NCBI GenBank assembly: GCA_932294295.1
Contig: OW028578.1
Location: 38,834,685-38,898,684 of the forward strand
Direction of reading: 5' to 3'
Length of the DNA: 64,000 bases
Source of the DNA: Alitta virens
Taxonomy: Eukaryota > Annelida > Polychaeta > Phyllodocida > Nereididae
The translations under genes and the position numbers were made by a program. Of this stretch, positions 21,401 through 30,700 are shown one piece after another. The notes beneath the pieces were generated by a model. That model was not told where the DNA came from. It ran no database searches and saw only the letters and a list, made by a program, of their open reading frames with translations. Every line of letters begins with the position of its first letter. Position 1 is the stretch's first letter.

Positions 21401-22704
21401 TGGCTCAAAATCGATGAAGTCTATTGGATTAGCAATGGCTCGACAATGGCACATGAACATATGCCATGCCTCAGCCATTTGCACATGTATATGACCTCAG
21501 TTAAGTGCAACTGACCAGTATGATGTCACAAAACTGACCATTGTTCACAATGGTCCATGTGATGCCATCACAATTGCTAGGAGGACTTCATCACACTTGT
21601 CGACTGCACTGAAACTGATGGTACAGTATCCGATTTGAAAGTTGTGGCCATCAATAGACTTGTGGATGGTAAAAATTTCCGCCAGGGGCGTATTCAAAAC
21701 ATTCTGAATTGCAAGAACGACAGGTGTGTCCCTAATCTACAAGTTTACTGTGGCATAAAAGACACCCTAATCTACAAGTTTTCTGTGACAAGACAACAGG
21801 TTTGTCCCTAATCTACAAATTTTCTGTGACAAAAACAACAGGTATGTCCCTAATATACCAGTTTTCTGTGATAAGACAACAGGTTTGTCCCTAATCTACA
21901 ATTTTTCTGTGACAAGAAAGACAGGTGTGTCCCTAATATACAAGTTTTCTGTGACAAGAAAGACAGGTGTGTCCCTAATATACAAGTTTTCTGTGGCAAG
22001 AATGACAGGTGTGTCCCTAAGCTACAACTTTTCTGTGGCAAGAACAACAGGTGTATCCCTAATCTACAAATTTTCTGTGGCAAGAACGACAGGTGTGTCC
22101 CTAATATACTAGTTTTCTGTGGCAAGAAAGACAGGTGTATCCATAATATACAAGTTTTCTGTGGCAAGAACGACAGGTGTGTCCCTAATCCACAAGTTTT
22201 CTGTGGCAAGAATGACAGGTGGGTCCCTAATCCACAAGTTTTCTGTGGCAAGAATGACAGGTGGGTCCCTAATCTACAAGTTTTCTGTGACAAGAACGAC
22301 ATGTGTGTCCCTCATCTACAAGTTTTCTGTGGCAAGAACGACAGGTGTGTCCCTAATCCACAAGTTTTCTGTGGCAAGAATGACAGGTGGGTCCCTAATC
22401 CACAAGTTTTCTGTGGCAAGAATGACAGGTGGGTCCCTAATCTACAAGTTTTCTGTGACAAGAATGACAGTGTGTCCCTAATCTACAAGTTTTCTGTGTC
22501 AGAATGTTTTGGATGCGCCCCTGGCAGTCGTGTTTGCCGGCAGGTCTATATACGGCTGCAACTTTGGTGTCGAATTGGTTAACATTATCTGTTGCCTGAC
22601 CAACATCAAACCGATGTATCATGTTATTTGAGTATATGACTACAAATATATGTAATGTAAGTATTTCCTTTTTTTCAGTGCCTGAATGTAGATGGACCAA
22701 CTAG
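16444..22704 (+). CDS. Secreted PAN/apple plus two fibronectin type II domain protein (complete, eight exons)
   Basis: Coding exons are 16444-16673, 17048-17157, 17734-17757, 18568-18591, 18678-18698, 19758-19922, 21207-21353 and 22679-22704 (TAG). All are GT-AG and in phase, giving 248 residues. Residues 1 to about 25 form a signal peptide; an internal Met at residue 5 is an alternative start. Residues about 45-113 have the PAN/apple spacing [14 protein letters not shown], then YCEL. Residues 114-136 are a Pro/Thr/Asn/Glu-rich linker encoded by three exons of 24, 24 and 21 bases. Residues 137-191 and 192-240 are fibronectin type II domains, each with four Cys and the aromatic core (CVFPFSY, WCSTT, WGNC; then CHLPFSY, WCSLT, WGNC). 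The short C-terminus adds one more Cys. FN2 domains bind collagen or gelatin, phosphorylcholine or sugars; PAN domains mediate protein or glycan contact, so an extracellular adhesion or lectin-like role is inferred. A four-codon upstream ORF (ATG at 16440) overlaps the start out of frame. Confidence 0.85.
17183..17387. mobile_element. MITE of the GGCAGCCATGTTGGCATTTT family, copy 1
   Basis: Left end CACGGCAGCCATGTTGGCAT through TTTGCCTCATTGACCTC is matched inverted by GAGGTCAATGAGG and AACATGGCTACCG at the right end. It lies in intron 2 of the PAN-FN2 gene. Confidence 0.8.
17403..17680 (+). mobile_element. SINE-A copy with head
   Basis: Head: CAGCTTAGTAGTGTAAAGG and GTTTGATCCCGGCC (B box). 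Body: GCATGAGATGTTAAATTGG, CTCGGTGTCTATGCTGAAAC. Tail type A: CAGACTCCCATTTCTCAGTC then CAACCCTCATTG. Confidence 0.75.
18028..18301. mobile_element. MITE of the AGTGCAGTAWAGCGGACC family, copy 1
   Basis: Left end AGTGCAGTATAGCGGACCCA; right end, in reverse complement, AGTGCAGTAAAGCGGACCCA. Length 274 bp, in intron 3 of the PAN-FN2 gene. Confidence 0.85.
18391..18431. repeat. Run of 41 A within a duplicated segment
   Basis: The A run separates two similar ~50-bp stretches (GACAATAAATACTGCACAGA before, GACAATAAACACTATAAAAT after), suggesting a local duplication with the A run between. Confidence 0.7.
18899..19092. mobile_element. MITE of the GGCAGCCATGTTGGCATTTT family, copy 2
   Basis: Ends GTAGCCAAGTTGGCATTTTA and AAATGTCAACATGGCTGCCA pair as inverted repeats. 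Internally it has CAATGGCCATGGTGAGGTCA-type sequence like copy 1. It lies in intron 5 of the same gene. Confidence 0.8.
19424..19666. mobile_element. MITE of the AGTGCAGTAWAGCGGACC family, copy 2
   Basis: Left end AGTGCAGTATGGCGGAG; right end in reverse complement AGTGCTGTAAAGCGGACC. The interior differs from copy 1. It lies in intron 5 of the PAN-FN2 gene. Confidence 0.8.
20181..20544. mobile_element. CCCAGATAGC MITE interrupted by a second element
   Basis: The outer ends CCCAGATAGCATTCCAAA and TTTGGAATGCTATCTGGG are perfect inverted repeats. The outer parts match the 119-bp copies at 61890 and 62119. A 245-bp element (20230-20474) is inserted in the middle. It lies in intron 6 of the PAN-FN2 gene. 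Confidence 0.85.
20230..20474. mobile_element. Nested element of the CACNATGA...TCATAGTG family
   Basis: Same internal blocks as 3265-3491 (GGTTCCGTTT, GGCGATGATGGTCGA, GTGACCCATCGCGACCTAAA), bounded by CACAATGATC and AATCATAGTG and sitting inside the CCCAGATAGC MITE. Confidence 0.75.
21455..21575. repeat. Left arm of an ~84-bp (or longer) inverted pair around the last intron
   Basis: GACCTCAGTTAAGTGCAACT through GTGATGCCATCACAATTG matches the reverse complement of 22974-23085 at about nine in ten positions over 84 bp. A third, weaker copy is at 54365-54440. Confidence 0.75.
21681..22525. mobile_element. Inverted-repeat element filled with a 42-bp minisatellite
   Basis: The ends GCCAGGGGCGTATTCAAAAC and, in reverse complement, GCCAGGGGCGCATCCAAAAC (continuing to ATTCTGA) bound about 19 tandem units of 42 bp whose core is TTTTCTGTGGCAAGAACGAC then AGGTGTGTCCCTAAT. 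A four-unit (168-bp) block is repeated exactly, starting at 22163 and 22331. A solo relative is at 27888-27950. Because 42 is a multiple of three, long open frames with 14-residue periods appear on both strands; these are by-products. Confidence 0.85.
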
Positions 22705-22973
22705 ACATACGTCAATCCAATGGGTGTTTGCACAATGGAAAAGGTACAATTCATTGACTTGTAAATAATAATGCTATGGTCATACTTGCATTCCAATCAT
22801 TTGTATATAATCATTTCGTCTTTATTATTTTTTTCTTTTGGTTATTTATGTTATTCTAATTGTCAGTAAAACAAAAAGCTGTATAATTCTTTTCATTCTG
22901 ATTCATCGCGGGTCCTTAAGCTCTAGATTCCAGTGAGAGATTTAGATAGCTCATTTGACCAGTGTAGTAAACA

Positions 22974-23085
22974 ATTGTGATGTCATCACATGGACCGTTG
23001 TTGACAACGGTCAGTTTTTTGACATCATACTGGTCAGTTTCACTGAACTGAGGTCATGCGTGCTTTTGGCTGTGGTGAAAATAGA
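22974..23085. repeat. Right arm of the same inverted pair
   Basis: CAATTGTGATGTCATCACAT through ACTGAACTGAGGTCATG is the inverted partner of 21455-21575. The two arms enclose the minisatellite element and the last coding exon of the PAN-FN2 gene. Confidence 0.75.
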
Positions 23086-23089
23086 GTCG

Positions 23090-24110
23090 ATAATCTGATG
23101 TATTTTAAAATGCCCCCATCGGTCCATGATCTGGCATCCTGAGCTGAGGTGTGAACAGAGTCTGTTATTCAGACACTTTTAAATGCATAAATATGCATAA
23201 ATTTGCATAAATTTGCATAAATTTGTATAACTTGTATACTAAAATGACGAATCTGTTAGGATAGTTACCACGGACAACAACAATGCATAGAATCCGATAC
23301 TCCTTAAATTGCATTGAATCGATTAAATTCTGAATGTGATTGAATAATTGTTGATTATTTTGTGGTGACACTAGTTTGTATAGCTTAGTATAGCAAAGTT
23401 TTGTGGCTTGCATACCTGAAGTAAATGTGTAGATGATTAAATGTCCATGACAGATGATTTACACTGTACATAATTGGGGAATTATTGTGAGTCATAAATA
23501 TGTACAACAACAATAGGAAAAGCATTTATGCCACAATTTTCCTGGAACTACACTTATTACGCTTGTTAGATTGTAAAATTATGATAAAAATGTATAAACA
23601 GCACAAATTATACTCAATTATTATGGCTTGCACAGTCCATTACACCAAAAAGTGAAAATAACCCATCTGTGTTATGTCATGTTTATTGTGGTAACGTAAC
23701 GTAATTATTAGTGTGCATAAGTGGAATTCAAATGGAACCTCTAATCTGTAAATTCAAAGTTATTTTAAAATGGACTAAAGTAATAGATATGTTTCTGTTA
23801 TAATCAGTGATGGAAGTGGGAAATGTCAGTCGGGGGAACTCACCCCAGTGGCCTGGCCACACAGAATCAGCTTGGCGTGCAAATTTGAATAACAATACAT
23901 TTAATTAGATTTAAAAATATATATATATTTATTCAAATATTCAATTACTTGAATATCAAATATTATAAATGTTTAATAGTATGTGTATGATAAACTTTTC
24001 TCTATATTATTGACAATATGGTATTTATTAAATTGCACCCATCAGTCCAGTTCGATTAGGGCATTATGGTAATTGACAGTTGCTACATATCATTTTGGAG
24101 ATTGGCTCCG
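23090..24110. other. Intergenic, nothing recognised
   Basis: AT-rich spacer between the PAN-FN2 and tetraspan genes. A short ATTTGCATAAATTTGCATAA repeat is at 23190-23230. Confidence 0.5.
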
Positions 24111-24119
24111 CTTAAAAAC

Positions 24120-24450
24120 TGTGGATGATGAAGGCAAACTCTGGTGAAGGGCCTTCATTCGGTGGCAGGACCATGGGTTGGCAGGCCATTCACCTGGACA
24201 TATGGCCCCAACCCTGGAAGGCTAGCTGGCCCTTTTATGGACAAGTTTGGCCCAAAACCAAACCAGGAAGACTGGCCCCTTTCCATAACGAATTCGCTCA
24301 CTTGAGATTGGCACCTTCACCTGGTGCTGGAAACTTGGCCCAAGTAAGGAAGTTGGTCCCTTAACCAGAGAGATCGGCCCAGGACGATAGCCCCTGGTTG
24401 AGCAAGGCTGGTACCTGCACCATGACAGGTTGGTCCAGGCCATTGGCAGT
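24120..24450. repeat. GC-rich degenerate TGGCCC-rich repeat
   Basis: A 330-bp block much richer in GC than its flanks, with many TGGCCC, TTGGCCCA and ACCTGG words. Short open frames on both strands show no recognisable protein. It resembles the TTGGCC/CCAACATTGG type of repeat at 59050-59400. Confidence 0.5.
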
Positions 24451-25369
24451 GTTCAACAAGACGAAAAAATCATTTTTCACAAAATGATGGCCCCTGCACC
24501 AAAGGGTGTCTTTTCAACCACAGTGTCAGTAGCTAAAATTATTTGAAGCCACGTGCAGGGCCAAACTGTTGTAGCCACTGTATGTATACCTACAGTGTCA
24601 ATAGCCCAATTTATCTATTGATATTCACCTGCACCTAGGACCAAAATTGCTAAGGCTACCTTTAAAAATCAAATATTGTATAATATAATGTATAATAAAA
24701 ATATTGTATAATAAAAATCCAAAATAAACAATTACATTAGCAGAGTTGTAGCCTTGCAGAGCTTCCCCTATTTTTTTCAGGGTGTAACTGCACCAACCCC
24801 CTCCCCTTGGCCCACATCCATCACTGATATAATAATCTTTCTTGTAAAAGTATGATCGCTTTCTTAATAAAATGTTTTATGATCTTCATCTCACTCATCT
24901 CACCCTCATAATTTTTATGTAACTGGTGGTCTCATTATAACTTTGAATTAAGTTCTGAGACCACCAATCGTCAAATAATGTGTTCCATGTTTATTTGTTA
25001 CAATAAAGAATCAATAACATAAAAATATGAATCTAAGTTATGCAAAGTTTCGACTTATGCAAAGACATGCTTAACAATACGTGTAACCCTGCATTTAACA
25101 TTTGTCAGGGGTTTATTTCTTATCCGGTTTACAGCACCATTTGTCCACTTCACTTGTACAATGAATGAAACTATGAAGTTCAGTATAGTTCAGTCTGAGC
25201 AAATTTTCATTTACTTTTTATGGATATTAAAAATTTCACTCTGTGCTTCGACTGTATTTTGCAATTTTATTTAGGTGAGGACAAATGCATGCATGTACTT
25301 CTTATCACTGAAACTGAAAATCTGTTCCAGTTATCCAAAAATTCAACTTATACTCAACTTAGACTGTTT

Positions 25370-25636
25370 GCCTATTGTTCTAAGCGGGAAATAACCAACT
25401 AAAATGTTAGTTAACTCCCTCCTGAGTGCATACTGAACTTGTCTGGCATAAAAAAAGTAAAAACAAACAATAAAAAAAATTAGTAAATATGCCTAATGGA
25501 GTATAAGTTAGTTATATCCCTAGTCGGGAGTTAACTAACATTTTGGTTGGTTATATCCGGACGTCGAAGTCGCAGGGATATAACCAACGAAAATGTTAGT
25601 TAACTCCCGACTTAGAGGGATATAACTATCCCCTAA
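25370..25636. mobile_element. Palindromic GTTAGTTAACTCCC element, copy 1
   Basis: The word AAAATGTTAGTTAACTCCC appears near 25401 and again at 25588, with its reverse complement at about 25525-25545. The core forms a hairpin with arms that include TTAGTTATATCCC and GGGATATAAC. Confidence 0.8.
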
Positions 25637-25918
25637 ACAATTAAATGTTATCTGGGTTGGAAGTGCAAGAAATTACGAGACACAAAATACAACTGTGTGC
25701 TTGTCATCTGGTCATTTGTGCCACATTAATTACAGCAGATTTCCTAGACATGGGGACGAAACACAAGAGAACATCATATGAATCCAGGACTCCCATTGGT
25801 CAAGGCAGTCCCCAGTGATAATCCTGGACCCACATGTCGTCCGCGGAGTTAAGTTTCCATGTCTCTGGAATCTGCTGTGATGTCACAGTTTTAAAGAATT
25901 TCACAGAGTAGGCATGAA

Positions 25919-26165
25919 TACTCAATCCCGGGCTCGGGCACCCTTCATGAGCAACATCTCAGCTGGATGTCGTTCGGATGAGACGTTAAATTGGCGGTCC
26001 CTTGTATTCGGTGTCTATGCTGAGGCAAGTAAAAGATCCCGCCCATGGGGTAAATGTGTAACATCGGCAGACTCCTCTCTCTCACCTCATCAATTAACCC
26101 TCGACTGATAGCAGCAAGAACTTACCTTAGAGGGCTGCACTTTTCCACATCTATCTATCTATCTA
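25919..26165 (+). mobile_element. SINE-A copy with (ATCT)n tail
   Basis: Head truncated to the B-box end (TCCCGGGCTCGGGCAC). Body GATGAGACGTTAAATTGGCG, TTCGGTGTCTATGCTGAGGC, CCCATGGGGTAAATGTGTAA. Tail AGAGGGCTGCACTTTTCCAC followed by ATCTATCTATCT. Confidence 0.85.
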
Positions 26166-27091
26166 TTGATAAAAACGAACAAAATGGCGAGTTTTAACTT
26201 TTTGAGTTTTAATATTAAGGCATGTAAGGCAATCATTGAATCCAGCAAAGCCAACAGGCATGCAATGTAAATAGAAATACATGAAAAATTGGAGGACTGT
26301 ACCCATAAGAAATTGTACAATTCAAATAACAAATATACATAAATAATATTGAAGTAACAAAAATGAGCCTTGTTTGCAGTCACTTTAATCTAACTGCAGT
26401 AATTAACAACATTAACCATGCATTATGTAATGTAAGTCTGTTATGAAAAAATAATTATTAATCTATTCTATTGGAAGGCTATATATTAGAATCACACAAT
26501 ATATAGGCTGTAATAATCATCAATGGCCAATTTATCCATACATCTATTGCATAAAGTGAATCGTAAAGAAAAATCCATTCAAATATTTTCTAACATTCAC
26601 TCGCACACTATCAATAAATGAGGCTATTAATTGTAAAATAATGAACCTTATTTATTACACAAAGATGCATATAAAATGTCTTAAATGGCTGAAAATATGT
26701 TGACAAGAAGTACCATAAAAGTTTTAAGTATGACATCATGTTTGTTATTGTTTTGCATTAGCATAAGTTATATTTCATATGATTATTCATCAGACTGGCA
26801 TTATTTAACAACAGTACTGTATGATATAATGGTATAATGACAAGATATTGATGCATATTATTGAACTTTTTTTTCATTTCTGTGTTAATTGTTTTGTTTT
26901 TTTTGACAAAATATTAATAAATATTAGTGACTATTAAACGTTACCGACTTCCACATGTCTTGACGATGACCAATAGATCAAAACGCACAACGTATGAGCA
27001 CATCAATTTACAACTGATGTCACAGCGGTATATCAGAGCCTTACAACAGACTTTTTGTATCAGTCGGGTGAAATTTAAATAATAATCAAAT

Positions 27092-27540
27092 ACACCAGAT
27101 GTCTCTGCAACATGTTATCACTGTAGTGTAGGTGTAATACTCCAGAGGTCGCTAGCGTTGTTTTATTTTTTGACACCATACACCAGATGTCGCTGCTGCA
27201 TGTTATTATCACTGTAGTGCAGGTGCTATACTCCAGAGGTCCCTAGCGTTGTGTTATTTTTTGACACCATACACCAGATGTCGCTGCTGCATGTCATTAT
27301 CACTGTAGTGCAGGTGCTATACTCCAGAGGTCCCTAGCATTGTTATTTTTTGACACCATACACCAGATGTCACTGCTGCATGTCATTATCACTGTTGTGT
27401 AGGTGTAATACTCCAAAGGTCACTAGCGTTGTGCTCTTTCTCTGACATCATCTTTGTAGTGTATGCGTAGTGTAGGCGTTATACTTCAGAGGTTGCAAGC
27501 GTTGTGCTGTTTCTTTGACGTCATACACCAGATGTCGTCT
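27092..27540. repeat. ~90-bp minisatellite over the tetraspan 3' UTR and stop codon
   Basis: The motif ACACCAGATGT starts at 27092, 27180, 27271, 27360 and 27525, i.e. unit lengths of 88, 91 and 89 bp and then a partly decayed stretch of 165 bp. Each unit contains CACTGTAGTG-like, ACTCCAGAGGT and GCGTTGT blocks. The last unit (27525) includes the final codons and TGA of the tetraspan gene on the - strand. Confidence 0.85.
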
Positions 27541-27771
27541 GTGTATTACCCGAAGTTTGTTTATTGGAGGAAGATCGTTGACAGCAGGAACACCGCCCTT
27601 TAGCAAAAGTACGAACTAAATCGTCAAGACACATACACATAGCAGCTGCGAAAAAGAAGAACGAAGCACCCCACCCGAGTTGATAACCCACGCCAAACGA
27701 GAAATCCACGAGGTTCTTTTCCATCGCCAAGGCAATTGGATAAACTATCATGGCTGCTGTGCAGCTTAATG
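27521..27771 (-). CDS. Exon 4 and stop of claudin-like tetraspan gene
   Basis: The 251-base exon encodes the rest of the third and all of the fourth membrane segment plus a 35-residue Ser/Thr/Cys-rich tail. The stop TGA is at 27523-27521. The last few codons and the stop lie inside the first unit of a minisatellite (27092-27540) that occupies the presumed 3' UTR. Confidence 0.85.
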
Positions 27772-30700
27772 CTGAAAATAAATAACACACAGAAATAAAT
27801 TAAACATCTTTATAGTGAATGCAACTTCAGTGCCCGTCAGTTATGTTGTGAGTGTTGTGAGTGTTAATAACAGACAGTGGAGGATCCAAACATTTTGAAT
27901 GACAGGCACAAGAATGATAGATTTGTCCTCATGGATCCACCGAGGTGTTTGTAAATCTTAAAATTTAATTATTTTTTAGTTTTCGTGTTTTTTTTTTCTT
28001 ATTTTTGTAAAATTTATCTTATAATTGATACTAAATGCATTATAAAATGTTATTGCTTATTACTCTATATAATGGTACATGTTTAAATTGTAAATAATTA
28101 TCTCTGGCCCATATACATAATTCTTTGTGTCAGGGCAGGGGAATGCTCTTTTCTATATTGAATTATTGTTTAAATGTGCTGATGTTAAATATTATTCCCA
28201 ATAAAGAACTTGAACTTGAACCCCTGGAAGTCTTTAAAAATGCCCTCAACTTGCTGTTGGAGGCAACTTTACTGCTGGGTGCTGTATAAAATTATAATAA
28301 TGATCTGAGGTAACTTAACAACCACATTTTCAAGATGGACTATAATATTTTTTTCCATGCATATTCCACAAACTGATATTATTATCGATTCATTGCTCGT
28401 AATAGTTATAATAATGGCCTGCTTCATGGTGGGCCGTTTTAAGTTCAATGTAAACAAAGGTGATGTTCACTCGATCGTGGTGCTATGCTGTAACTTATAC
28501 TTAATAACAACATTTAAGCGGCCAGCAGACCTGTTCAAGCATACGAAGAGAGTTTTTCTCAACTCCTTGCGGAGTATACAGCCCATTACACAAATTTACC
28601 TGCAGGGGCTAAGCACCCTACAATCGCCATCACTGTCCATAGCCAGCACCCCATTTACACCTTGGTGGAGTGGAGCAAGGATCTACAGAAGATCTGCTCA
28701 GTTCCTCCATGCCATGGTGGGGGTTTGAACTCACAACCTTGTGGTTTGTTGTCCACAAGTCAGTGGAATTTCTCCGAATTCACCGATTGTGTCAGATGGA
28801 ATAATTTTGTTGTTACTTACCACAGATAAAGTATATTTCTCCCGCTGAGTGGTAATAGTAAATTTTCTTGGCTAGTGTTACAGCACAAATTCCACACACG
28901 GATAAAATTGTTGCTAGGCAACCAAATGCCAGGGAAAATATCAATAAGCCTATTACAGCATTCTGCCAGTCTGAAAGAGAAAAGAGAGAAGGTATTTATG
29001 CAAATTATTCCATCTTATTAAATATTAGTAACTGCAATGAATAATGCATAAAAGTGACATTTCCAAGTCACCAAAATCAAGCTCTATTGAAAATATAAAA
29101 AATAAATAACAATAAAAATGCAGGTCAATGATATCAGTTATCAAGGATAATAGATATAATATTCAATAAATACTATTTCTTAAACACAGTAATTGCTGAT
29201 ATTTCACAGACTTTTCATGATCTAAATCTAGAAAAAGTTACATTTTATAATGTTTATTCATATAATCAATATGTCACTATAACAATTCAAATGTAATTTT
29301 CAGGGTGGTCCTGCGTGAGTGGCATCGGAAAGATGCCTTGCAGGATCTCCTGTCATATATCATAAAACACAATTTATTTGTAACCTTACGTCACATATAT
29401 GATAAATAAGAAGTCGAAGTTGATGAAAAACACATTTGATCACATTCATTCCGGATCATTCGTACTAAATATATGATAATAAATCCATGATTATGAATTA
29501 ATAACGAGTTACATGATGAGATTTTGACAATATACATGGAGTCATACCATAGTGTCAATAACCATGTCACTGAAGGAAATATGTTCTACTAGGTAAATTT
29601 TAGTATATAATACAATAACAATGAATACAAAGAAATTAATCTTAAATTACATGGCTTTTGGTCGTTGCATTTAATTGCCACCTTCATTTCTGAATCGTAT
29701 CTATGGTAACAGTCTTCCCATACTCCAACATTGAAGCCTGAAATTTCAATAAACATCCTATTTATTTACAAACTCAAATCCACATTGATATTATGCACAT
29801 TGCATTGCATTATATCCTTGGGTTGAATATGTATGGCAACCTTTTTATTTTAATTTTTAATTGGAATTATTTTTTGGCTGTCACAAACTCTTCGCATGCA
29901 TGGTTGAGTTTTTTTTATGGGAAACTAGAGGAATTTAACAGATAAACTAGTGGTCTTAAAATAACTTTGAATTAAGTTCTGAGACCACCAGTCATCATTA
30001 TTGTTATAAATAATTTTTATTTGTCAATTATAATAATTAAGCATCATACATAATCACAAAAAATTTAAATGTTTATCAAAACTATTTGCATGTTTGAGGA
30101 AGAGACAGAGTGTACGGTGTACTAAGCAGGCGCCCCCCCCCCCCCTATTGGACCCCCCCCCCTTTGGGAAACCCCCCCCCCCCCCTATGGGAACCTCTTC
30201 TCCTTTCCCCATAGAATCTAGAGGGACCCCTTTCTTGCAAAAGTTCTATATAAGTTTTATAGAAATCTCTGGAGTGGTGTGATCCTACTTGTTTGAGGAA
30301 TTCCAGAAAACTTCAAGCAATCACTAGGGCCAAGAAAAAAAAACTCTTTTATTAGAGATTGCACAGCATCTGAGAGTCAGTGCATTTAAACTGCATTATC
30401 TTAAGTTCACACTTCTTCATGAGAATCTCTGCTTGCTAAACAAATGATATTATTTATTAGACCAGGTGCAGATGCAATGATGAAATAACAGAGCTAGGAT
30501 TACATCCACTTAAGAGCAAAATCGATGAGATACAGCTAGTGGTGTCACGATGATTGATTACACTCGATGATCGGTCGTTTTATCTGAGAATTCGATGATC
30601 GATTACTTATTTTGTATGCAGTGCGCGCGCACACCAGAATTTGCGTCCATGGCAAAAAGAAAACCTACTATGCTTCCTCCCTTTAGGTGTTTCATATGAT

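Noticed and set aside
21850..22481. Open frames of 120-150 codons with 14-residue repeats
   Set aside because: The 42-bp unit is a multiple of three, so stop-free frames arise on both strands. The region is inside an intron of the PAN-FN2 gene.
24125..24443. Short proteins on both strands (79 and 73 codons)
   Set aside because: The block is a GC-rich degenerate repeat; residues reflect TGGCCC words and neither frame has splice support.
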